From positions 1-64,000 of the forward strand of contig JAWLCW010000021.1 in NCBI GenBank assembly GCA_041686935.1: 64,000 nt of DNA. Direction: 5' to 3'. A program made the position numbers and the translations under genes. Position 1 is the stretch's first letter, and every line of letters starts with the position of its first letter. The notes under the pieces were generated by a model that saw only the letters and a program-made list of their open reading frames with translations, searched no databases and was not told the DNA's origin. Source of the DNA: Mariniphaga sp041686935. GTDB taxonomy: Bacteria > Bacteroidota > Bacteroidia > Bacteroidales > Prolixibacteraceae. Of the stretch, positions 56,716 through 64,000 are shown in pieces.

Positions 56716-57462
56716 TTATATTCTGAAATTCAGTCCTTCTTCAACCAGTTGGTTATAAATATTTACATCGAATGAATAAAGTTTGGCTGCACGGTGCGCC
56801 ACATGGGTTTGTTTTTGGTTTGTATCAACCAGTAACTCCATTTTTAAAATTTTTTTTCTGAAATTTCGGGTATCCAGCTTTTTATCTAAAATAACTTCGT
56901 ACATGGTTTGTAATTGGGTAAGGGTGAATTTTTCAGGAAGCAGGTGAAATCCTGCCGGGTGGTATTGTACCTCCTCCCTCAGTTTTTTTAATGCGTTGCC
57001 AATTATATCTTTTACATCGAAAATAACTTTCGGCAGGTTATCAATTTCGAACCATCTTACCACTTTTGCAAGGGGAGAAAGTTTCATGTCGTGGTAATCG
57101 GGATTTATCAGTGCATAATAGGCAACAGTAAGCACTCGTGAATGAGGCACACGGTTAAGTGAGCCAAATGTTTTAACTTGTTTCAAATAGATATTATTCA
57201 GACCTGTGGCAGTCTGAAGTATTTTTTTTGCAAAACAGTCCAGGTCTTCTTCAGTAGGAAGATGCGAACCTATGAGCCCCCAAAATTCATCTGATTTTAA
57301 GGCCGGATTTTTTTCAAATAAATCTTTAACCTGTTCGTATTCTGCTTTTGTGGTCAGAAAATTTTCCAGGAGTTCAGGATTTGCCTGCCAAAGTAAAACA
57401 TTTAGCTTGTTGTTTTTAAATCCGAAAATGACACAATCGACTGAAATATTTCTTAGAATCAT
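56716..57462 (-). CDS. NrtR-like Nudix-fold/winged-helix regulator with degenerate Nudix box
   Basis: The 248-aa protein has an N-terminal Nudix-like fold (VDCVIFGFKNNKLNVLLWQ) and a C-terminal winged helix of the NrtR type (about 165-245; FTLTQLQTMYEVIL, DTRNFRKKILKMELL). The Nudix catalytic REUxEE stretch is replaced by AKKILQTATG, so hydrolysis is unlikely; NrtR proteins are usually catalytically inactive and bind ADP-ribose derivatives. Target genes are not obvious nearby. Confidence 0.82.
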   Translation of the reverse strand: MILRNISVDCVIFGFKNNKLNVLLWQANPELLENFLTTKAEYEQVKDLFEKNPALKSDEFWGLIGSHLPTEEDLDCFAKKILQTATGLNNIYLKQVKTFGSLNRVPHSRVLTVAYYALINPDYHDMKLSPLAKVVRWFEIDNLPKVIFDVKDIIGNALKKLREEVQYHPAGFHLLPEKFTLTQLQTMYEVILDKKLDTRNFRKKILKMELLVDTNQKQTHVAHRAAKLYSFDVNIYNQLVEEGLNFRI

Positions 57463-57631
57463 AAGTTTTATGTTTTAACAAATGTACAAATTGGAATTTT
57501 ATTTTGTGGCTTTTAAGGAAGAAAATTGAAGGAAATAATGTATTATTCTGCTAAAGAAGTTTTTCTAAGAAAAGGGATTCAGAAAATCAATAAACCATTA
57601 CCTTTGCACGTCAAATTTTTAAACGATAAGA

Positions 57632-58732
57632 ATGGCTTTAAAATGCGGAATTGTTGGTTTGCCTAATGTGGGAAAATCTACATTATTCAATTGTTTGTCG
57701 AGTGCCAAAGCGCAATCGGCAAACTTTCCTTTTTGTACCATTGAGCCGAACATGGGCGTAATTACGGTGCCTGATGAAAGGTTGATTAAACTGGCTGAAA
57801 TTGATAAACCCAGGAGGATTGTGCCAACAACTGTTGAAATTTTGGATATTGCCGGTTTGGTAAAAGGCGCCAGCAAAGGCGAAGGACTTGGAAATCAGTT
57901 TTTGGGCAATATTCGCGAAACCGATGCAATTATTCATGTGTTACGCTGTTTTGATAACGATAATATTACACACGTAGATGGTTCGATTGACCCTGTTCGC
58001 GACAAGGAAGTGATTGACACCGAACTGCAGTTAAAAGACCTGGAAACCATTGAAGGGCGTATTGAAAAACTTGAAAAACAAGCCAAACATGGCACCGACC
58101 CCAGAACAAAAAAAATGTATGAACTGGCTGTCAGATATAAGGAAGTACTTGAAAAAGGGCAGTCGGCCCGCACACTAAAACTTTATGAAGAAGAGGCACG
58201 TATTGCCAGAGAGTTTTTCCTGCTTACAAACAAACCGGTATTGTATGCCTGCAATGTGGACGAGGCTTCGGCAAGAACAGGCAATAAATATGTTGAGGCA
58301 TTAAAGGGGGCAATTAAAAATGAAAATGCCGAATTACTGGTTATTGCTGCGGCAACTGAAGCCGATATTGCTGAACTGGAGGAATACGAGGAAAAACAGC
58401 TTTTTCTGGAAGAACTGGGACTGGACGAACCAGGTGTAAATAAACTTATTCATTCTGCCTACCGGTTGTTAAACCTGCAAACTTTTTTTACTACGGGACC
58501 TGATGAAAGCCGCGCCTGGACCTTTGTGCAAGGTACAAAAGCGCCCAAAGCTGCCGGAATTATCCATTCCGATTTTGAAAAAGGATTTATCCGTGCCGAG
58601 GTTATTAAATTCGATGATTATATCAGACTGGGTTCGGAACATGCCTGCCGCGATGCAGGGAAAATAGCCATTGAAGGAAAGGAATATGTTGTGAAAGACG
58701 GTGATATTATGCACTTTAGATTTAATGTTTAA
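57632..58732 (+). CDS. ychF: Redox-regulated ATPase YchF
   Basis: The 366-aa protein has the OBG-family P-loop GLPNVGKST (about 8-16), a NxxE-type variant of the G4 motif that prefers ATP, the DIAGLVKGASKGEGLGNQFL switch region and a C-terminal TGS domain (about 280-364, TFVQGTKAPKAAGIIHSDF). Complete length. Ribosome-associated ATPase. Confidence 0.95.
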   Translation: MALKCGIVGLPNVGKSTLFNCLSSAKAQSANFPFCTIEPNMGVITVPDERLIKLAEIDKPRRIVPTTVEILDIAGLVKGASKGEGLGNQFLGNIRETDAIIHVLRCFDNDNITHVDGSIDPVRDKEVIDTELQLKDLETIEGRIEKLEKQAKHGTDPRTKKMYELAVRYKEVLEKGQSARTLKLYEEEARIAREFFLLTNKPVLYACNVDEASARTGNKYVEALKGAIKNENAELLVIAAATEADIAELEEYEEKQLFLEELGLDEPGVNKLIHSAYRLLNLQTFFTTGPDESRAWTFVQGTKAPKAAGIIHSDFEKGFIRAEVIKFDDYIRLGSEHACRDAGKIAIEGKEYVVKDGDIMHFRFNV

Positions 58733-58776
58733 TCGGTTTCATTTCAGTCTGATTCCGAAGAATATAATTCCGAACG

Positions 58777-58813
58777 AAAAAGGGTTGACTGGTTTTACCA
58801 GTCAACCCTTTTT
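58777..58813. terminator. Bidirectional terminator between ychF and yajC
   Basis: Perfect 16-bp stem AAAAGGGTTGACTGGT / ACCAGTCAACCCTTTT with a TTT loop, in the 100-bp gap between the convergent genes. Confidence 0.92.
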
Positions 58814-58832
58814 AGGTTTTAAAAGCCTTTAA

Positions 58833-59150
58833 TTACCGCTGTTGCGGTGCATCGCTCATGTCTTTAATAATTCCGTTTTTATCCACTTTAATGTGAATGT
58901 CTTTCGCTATTTCAAGAATAATTGTGGTTTCTTTAACTTCAATTATACGTCCGTAAATTCCACCGGTAGTTACTACTTTATCGCCTTTTGACAGGCTTTC
59001 GCGAAATTTCCGCACTTCTTTCTGTCGTTTCATTTGCGGCCGAATCATAAAAAAATAGAAAACGACCACAATAAGCAGTAATGGAAGGAAACTCATCAAC
59101 GGATTGGCATCCTGCCCTTCAGGTTGCATCATTAATAAATTGTCTATCAT
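58833..59150 (-). CDS. yajC: Preprotein translocase subunit YajC
   Basis: The 105-aa protein has a single helix (LLLIVVVFYFFMIRPQMKRQ) and the YajC beta-domain (GDKVVTTGGIYGRIIEV). Accessory subunit of the Sec-DF translocon. 95 bp after nusB. Confidence 0.94.
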   Translation of the reverse strand: MIDNLLMMQPEGQDANPLMSFLPLLLIVVVFYFFMIRPQMKRQKEVRKFRESLSKGDKVVTTGGIYGRIIEVKETTIILEIAKDIHIKVDKNGIIKDMSDAPQQR

Positions 59151-59245
59151 TTTTAAGTATTTAAATGTTAATAATCAATCGTTTGTTTTATTTCTGGCAA
59201 AAGTAACCATTTGTTTTGGTTTTTAGTATTGGCTTTTAATCTATT

Positions 59246-60199
59246 TTATTGTAATTCACCAATCAAACCCCTCCCTGTTTTGTTTATTTTCCCTGATTTT
59301 TTGAGGTCTTTCAATGCTTTATCAAGGATTCCGTTGATAAAATTCCGGCTTTTTTCCGTGCTGTAAAACTTTGAAAGTTCAATATATTCGTTTAGCGTAA
59401 CTTTTGTTGGAATTGACGGAAAATAAATAAATTCGGTTGCAGCCAGTTGCATAATCAGAATATCCATAAATGCAATCCGATCCAAATCCCAGTTTTTGGA
59501 ATGTTCTTTTATTAGTTCAAGAAGTTCGTCGTGGTTTATGATTGATTTTCGCAACAAATCTCTGGCAAAATCCCTGTCATCCTGGTCTTTAAACATTGGC
59601 ATCAGGTTTTGGTCTGAACCGGAGTGCGGATGAAATTTTTTCAGGGTTTTCGAAATCATAGAAACTGTAAACTCAATGTCATCGTTCCAGTAAATGCTCA
59701 TTTCTTCCAGAACTTCGTCTAAATCTTCGGCTAACAGAATTATATTATTTAATAGCTTGTCAATAAATTTCCGGTCGTCTAAAAAAGAGCGGTTTTTATC
59801 GGCCATGTATTCATTGTAAAAATCCGATTCTGTCAGAAACAGGTAAAGTTCTTTAATTAACTCAGGATGGTTTACCCAACTTAATTTTTGCTGACTTATG
59901 TAAGCATGGAGCTGCCGGTTTTCACGCAGAAGCTGAATTATTTGATTGCTTATAAATTTTGTGTTCGGATTTAAATCCTCGTATGTCGGCTGGTGTTTGT
60001 TTTTTTTAATTTCGATTCGCTGTTCAGCGTAATCGGCTATTTCAATAACCAGTACCAATAAGAAGTGGTAAAGATCGTATGTTTTCCGAATGCAAAAAAA
60101 CAATTCCTTTTCCGCGTTGTTAAGCGATTTGTCTTCTGAGGTATAATAGGCATACAACACTTGCAGTACCTTGGTTCGGATAATCCTTCTGCTAATCAT
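59246..60199 (-). CDS. nusB: Transcription antitermination factor NusB (long Bacteroidota form)
   Basis: The 317-aa protein has the NusB start MISRRIIRTKVLQVLYAYY, a long inserted helical part in the middle and the conserved C-terminal block DRIAFMDILIMQLAATEFIYF, cited as DRIAFMDILIMQLA, followed by NEYIELSKFYSTEKSRNFINGIL. Length is typical of Bacteroidota. Acts with NusE on boxA RNA. Confidence 0.93.
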   Translation of the reverse strand: MISRRIIRTKVLQVLYAYYTSEDKSLNNAEKELFFCIRKTYDLYHFLLVLVIEIADYAEQRIEIKKNKHQPTYEDLNPNTKFISNQIIQLLRENRQLHAYISQQKLSWVNHPELIKELYLFLTESDFYNEYMADKNRSFLDDRKFIDKLLNNIILLAEDLDEVLEEMSIYWNDDIEFTVSMISKTLKKFHPHSGSDQNLMPMFKDQDDRDFARDLLRKSIINHDELLELIKEHSKNWDLDRIAFMDILIMQLAATEFIYFPSIPTKVTLNEYIELSKFYSTEKSRNFINGILDKALKDLKKSGKINKTGRGLIGELQ

Positions 60200-60295
60200 G
60201 CTTTAATGAACTTCTTTATTTTGTGCGCAAAAATAGCACTTTTTAAGTAACATTGAAGTATTCCTTTAAATTTCAGGAAAAAGAGAAATGCAACG

Positions 60296-61765
60296 TTAAT
60301 TTTGGTTCATCTTCAGGCATTCAAATACATCGGAAAGTGAATCTTTGTTTTCAGACAATACAAAAAGTTTATCTTCCTTTTCAATAATGGTTGCGCCATT
60401 CGGAGTTATATATTTTTTTCCTCTTAATATGAAAGAAATCAAAGTGGTAGGAGGTAATCCCAATTGAACAATTTTTTTGCCTGCAACAGGGCTGTTTTGG
60501 GGTATATGAATTTCGGTAAGCAACGACTTTATACTGTCTGACAATTCCATGTCTGCTTTCGTTCTTTTTTTAAGTTCTTCAGGCAAAGTAAGTTTCAGCA
60601 AGCTTGCAACTTTTGGCAAAGTGGTACCTTGAATTATTACTGACGTAATTGAAACAAAAAATACAATATCAAAAATCATGTTGGCTTTTTCGGCTCCGGC
60701 CAGCAGTGGGTAGGTGGCAAATACAATGGGAACAGCACCTCTGAGGCCAACCCATGAAAGAAACCATCTGCTGCGGCCATTCACTTTAAATGGCGACAAG
60801 CTGACAAATACACTTAACGGACGCGCAACAAAAATTAAAAATGTCGATATAACCAATCCAATTCCTATAACAGGAACAATTTGGCTCGGAAAAACAAGTA
60901 ATCCAAGTGTTAGAAAAAGAACGATTTGCATGAGCCAGGCAAAACTGTCGAACGATTTTAAAATTTTCTTTTTATGAATTAAGTCCTGTTCTCCTAAAAA
61001 AACCGAGGACAGATAAACCGCCAAAAACCCGTTTCCTCCAACAAAATTGGTAAAAGAGAAAGTGAAAAACATAATGGCAATAACCAAAACAATGTAAAGG
61101 CCCTCATAGTCGAGACGAATTCTGTTGATGAACCAGGTACTGAGTTTTCCCAAAACCAGGCCCAAAATTGCGCCAAGAATCAACTGGCTTAAAAACATAG
61201 GGATTATTCCTAAAAGGGATGAATGCTGATTTACTACCAACCCGGTAAAAACTATGGTCAAAATATAGGCCATTGGGTCGTTGCTTCCACTCTCCAACTC
61301 AAGGGTTGGCCTGAGGTTTCCCTTCAGTGCAATGCTTTTTGAACGCAAAATGGAAAAAACTGCAGCAGAATCGGTTGAAGAAACAATAGAACCCAAAAGC
61401 AGCCCTTCATACAATGTAAAATCAGTAATTGCCCAAACAAACAGGCCAACTGAAAATGCCGTCAGCATTACACCAAGCGTTGAAAGCGAAATACCCCGCC
61501 AAAGCACAGGTTTAATCAGTTTCCAGTCGGTATCCAGACCACCGGAAAAAAGAATAAAGTTTAGGGCAACAATTCCAATAAACTGGGCTGTTTTGGGATT
61601 GTCGAAATAAATGCCGCCGACCCCTTCCGAACCTGCTAGCATACCAATGGATATAAACAGAATGAGCACTGGAACACCAAACTTGAATGATGTTTTACCG
61701 GCAAAAAGAGAAATAAATAAAAGTATGGAACCTATTAGTAATATGTTTTCAGTAGTTAAAGTCAT
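60296..61765 (-). CDS. NhaP2/CvrA-type cation:proton antiporter
   Basis: The 489-aa protein has 12 or so helices of the CPA1/CPA2 Na/H exchanger fold (LILFISIGMLAGSEGVGG; LESGSNDPMAYIL with the ND ion-binding pair; GLRGAVPIVFAT). A TrkA_C regulatory domain follows (about 405-485). Predicted potassium/proton antiporter. Separate transcript from the next antiporter gene (89-bp gap). Confidence 0.9.
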   Translation of the reverse strand: MTLTTENILLIGSILLFISLFAGKTSFKFGVPVLILFISIGMLAGSEGVGGIYFDNPKTAQFIGIVALNFILFSGGLDTDWKLIKPVLWRGISLSTLGVMLTAFSVGLFVWAITDFTLYEGLLLGSIVSSTDSAAVFSILRSKSIALKGNLRPTLELESGSNDPMAYILTIVFTGLVVNQHSSLLGIIPMFLSQLILGAILGLVLGKLSTWFINRIRLDYEGLYIVLVIAIMFFTFSFTNFVGGNGFLAVYLSSVFLGEQDLIHKKKILKSFDSFAWLMQIVLFLTLGLLVFPSQIVPVIGIGLVISTFLIFVARPLSVFVSLSPFKVNGRSRWFLSWVGLRGAVPIVFATYPLLAGAEKANMIFDIVFFVSITSVIIQGTTLPKVASLLKLTLPEELKKRTKADMELSDSIKSLLTEIHIPQNSPVAGKKIVQLGLPPTTLISFILRGKKYITPNGATIIEKEDKLFVLSENKDSLSDVFECLKMNQN

Positions 61766-61854
61766 TTACTTTAATTCGTTATTTAATACTTACAAAAGGT
61801 GCCTGTAGTTTTGGCACGAAAAATACTTTAATTTTTTAATATGTGAAGGAGAAT

Positions 61855-63525
61855 TTAACTTTCTTTCGTCTTTTCGGTTAAATCCAACAAATAGGTATTA
61901 AAGAAGTTTGATGCGGCCATTTTGTAAGGTGATAATATTCCATCCACAGAATATTGTTTAAACAATCCAATGTTTCGTTCGTTGCGAATTGAAACAAATA
62001 TTTTCCCCTGGTATCCATTTTTTTTCAGTTCTTTTATCAGGTGCAATGAATATTCTGTTTCAGGAATAGTTATTACGATGCACTTTGCATTTTGGTAGGG
62101 TATATGTTCCAGAATATCAGCATTATCCACATCTCCATAAACAATTTTCCTGTTTTTTCTTTTCCAGTCTTTTAAAATTTCAGGATCAAAATCAATTCCC
62201 AAATAACTTATATGTTTGTGCTGGTCTATTGTTTCAGCAATTTTACTGCCGAAGCGTCCAAGACCAAAAATGATAACATCCGCATTTTCAACGACTGACG
62301 ATAATTCACTCATCTCTTTTAGCGGCCCTTTTCTTTCAAATATTTTCAGTAATGGTGAAACATACTCGAACAGCGTGTGAGAGTACAAAATTAGGTAAGT
62401 TGATAGCCCAATGGTAATCAGTCCAACCAGAGTAATTAAGCCAACAGTTTCTTCTGTAATATGCCCGGCTGCCAATCCCAGACCTGCAAAAATGAGTGAA
62501 AATTCACTGATTTGTGCAACCGTCAAACCTGCCAGAAAGGAAGTGCTTTTGCGGTAACCCATTATTCCCATAATTATCAAAACGATTATCGGGTTCCCAA
62601 TTAAAACAAACGCTGAAAAAATTATGGCTGGCGAAACCTGATCGCCTATAACAGCAAGGTTGAGGTTAGCTCCGAGGTTTACAAAAAAGAATAGCAGCAA
62701 AAAATCCCTAATACTAACCAACCGGCTGCTGATTACATCTTTGAATTGTGATGAAGCCAGGCTCAATCCCGCCAAAAAAGCGCCCACTTCACGGCTGAAC
62801 CCCATCAATTCACTTACCGATGCCAGAGTAACAGCCCAGGCAATTGCAAAAAGGCTAAGCATTTCCTGCGATTTTGCCAAAAAACTGCTGAGGTTGGGAA
62901 TTATCCATTTCATTGCCCCCAGCGTCATTACCAGCAAAACAACACCGGTGAGAATGGTCCTTATTATTTCTCCGGCCAAACTCAGTTCCTTTTCTCTTCC
63001 CATTGCCGAAATAATAATCATAACAACAATTACAACAATGTCCTGAACAATAAGAAAACCTACTGCAATCTGACCATGAAGCGTGTTAATTTCTTTTTTA
63101 TCCGATAATAGTTTTACAATTATTATGGTGCTTGAAAAAGTTAGGGCAACAGCAATGTAAAAACTGTGTAAAGAAGAAAATCCCAGGCCCAGACCAATAA
63201 AATAACCTATTAATGATGTAAAAATGATTTGACCTATTCCGGTAAGCAAGGCAATCTTTCCAACCGATTTTATAATTCGTAAATCGAGTTTTAGCCCAAC
63301 AATGAACAGTAACACAGCTATACCAACTTCGGCCAAAAGATCAATTTTGTCATGCGATTTTACCATATCGAGTACCGAAGGCCCCACCAGGATCCCGAGA
63401 AATATAAACATGACAATAAGAGGCTGTTTTAAAAATTGTCCCAGCGCGCCTAAAATTGCAGCCAAAAAAAGGATGATGGCAAGTTCGTAAAAAGGATATT
63501 CGGTTAGTATGTTCAGCCAGTTCAT
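61855..63525 (-). CDS. KefB-type cation:proton antiporter with TrkA_N domain
   Basis: The 556-aa protein has 12-13 helices of the CPA2 fold (AVALTFSSTIIIVKLLSD; GFSREVGAFLAGLSLA) and a C-terminal TrkA_N Rossmann domain (about 410-530) with the nucleotide motif IIFGLGRFGSKIA. Its ATG overlaps the stop of the universal stress protein (ATGA), so the two are coupled. Confidence 0.92.
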   Translation of the reverse strand: MNWLNILTEYPFYELAIILFLAAILGALGQFLKQPLIVMFIFLGILVGPSVLDMVKSHDKIDLLAEVGIAVLLFIVGLKLDLRIIKSVGKIALLTGIGQIIFTSLIGYFIGLGLGFSSLHSFYIAVALTFSSTIIIVKLLSDKKEINTLHGQIAVGFLIVQDIVVIVVMIIISAMGREKELSLAGEIIRTILTGVVLLVMTLGAMKWIIPNLSSFLAKSQEMLSLFAIAWAVTLASVSELMGFSREVGAFLAGLSLASSQFKDVISSRLVSIRDFLLLFFFVNLGANLNLAVIGDQVSPAIIFSAFVLIGNPIIVLIIMGIMGYRKSTSFLAGLTVAQISEFSLIFAGLGLAAGHITEETVGLITLVGLITIGLSTYLILYSHTLFEYVSPLLKIFERKGPLKEMSELSSVVENADVIIFGLGRFGSKIAETIDQHKHISYLGIDFDPEILKDWKRKNRKIVYGDVDNADILEHIPYQNAKCIVITIPETEYSLHLIKELKKNGYQGKIFVSIRNERNIGLFKQYSVDGILSPYKMAASNFFNTYLLDLTEKTKES

Positions 63526-64000
63526 GATGGAATAATTATTAACGGTAAAGAATTATCATGCACCATGTCGTTTATCAAAAAATTACGGAATAAGTGGTCG
63601 GAAATATTCCGCGAACCCCTTTGTACCACAAGCATCGTATTTGGATTTTCGTGCACAAATTCTCTGATTTCATTAAATGCCGATTCACCTTCAAATAAAT
63701 CGTAAGTGCAGGGAATATTATGCTGGCACTCCTGGCTAAGATTTACAAGATATTTCGTGTGATTTTTTTAAATTATCATCCGGGGTAACCACTGAAATAA
63801 AATGTACTAATTCGATAAAATCCTGAACAACTTTTAAAAAGTCATTGAATAATTTTCGGTTAAGTGGGTATCTGTAAGTAACTGCCACGGTTAGCGTTTG
63901 CGGGGTATGTACTTCGTAATGCGGAGGGACAGTAATGATTGTAAAATTTAATTTGTCGATAATTTTTAGCGCAGTGCTACCTATAAAATATTTTTTAAAA
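63522..64000 (-). pseudogene. Universal stress protein, partial and frameshifted
   Basis: Read from the right edge on the minus strand the frame gives an internal UspA-like segment (GSTALKIIDKLNFTIITVPP, then a second UspA-like part) down to an A7 run at 63763-63769. The correct continuation (HTKYLVNLSQECQ ... FEGESAFNEIREFV ... LVVQRGSRNIS) is in the neighbouring frame, restored if the run had six A. It ends in TGA overlapping the antiporter ATG. The start is outside the window. Either a real inactivation or a homopolymer slip. Confidence 0.75.

Overview
The window looks like a chromosomal segment of a Bacteroidota bacterium, probably a marine or anaerobic Marinilabiliales/Prolixibacteraceae-type organism (the lineage is inference). 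Supporting signs are a type IX secretion C-terminal sorting domain, TAnnTTTG-type -7 boxes, BspA-like surface repeats, NusB and NrtR-type proteins of Bacteroidota architecture, GH130 and PAP2/haloperoxidase lipoproteins, LytS/LytTR and PAS-rich hybrid kinases, and moderately low GC.

Layout. 1-2379: 5' part of a very large repetitive surface protein, running off the left edge. 2602-8719: PAS-LuxR regulator, BamA-like outer-membrane protein, a MITE-like element, an MlaE/MlaF/MlaD lipid-transport operon and a small lipoprotein. 8780-22450: a block rich in stress/envelope genes, all on the minus strand: a YtxH/cupin/holin-like operon; radical SAM, M48 protease and a frameshifted class A PBP; a coiled-coil lipoprotein and an lmo0937-type peptide; two paralogous PAS histidine kinases behind a CHRD-like lipoprotein and a small membrane protein. 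22598-25693: a plus-strand operon of secreted proteins with phage-fibre-like domains. 26041-38164: a giant AAA/histidine kinase, an M1 peptidase with a barrel-like tail, a CsbD operon, GH130, a gluzincin protease and an AraC regulator. 38347-47438: LytS/LytTR pair, haloperoxidase-like lipoprotein, GC-rich RCC1 lipoprotein, beta-helix protein, two AT-rich accessory genes and tRNA-Met. 47663-64000: mostly core genes (START-like protein, LptF/G permease, two glycosyltransferases, RibBA, PQQ-like propeller, sigma/anti-sigma/Spy-like operon, NrtR-like regulator, YchF, YajC, NusB, two cation/proton antiporters and a broken universal stress protein).

The most notable signal is a promoter architecture seen six times between 8.7 and 34.3 kb, always on the minus strand: a TGTGAAT-ATGTAA element, a second TGTAAC-like element exactly 21 bp later, then exactly 21 bp to a -7-like box located 22-53 nt upstream of a start codon. 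It precedes CsbD, YtxH, small membrane proteins, envelope lipoproteins, a radical SAM/protease/PBP operon, and an operon that probably includes the two histidine kinases. This looks like one local stress/envelope regulon whose regulator is not identified here.

A second global observation is that three genes (class A PBP, the 46.5-kb membrane protein, the universal stress protein) are each disrupted by a one-base difference in an A7-A8 run. That could be homopolymer sequence error, slippage, or real decay.
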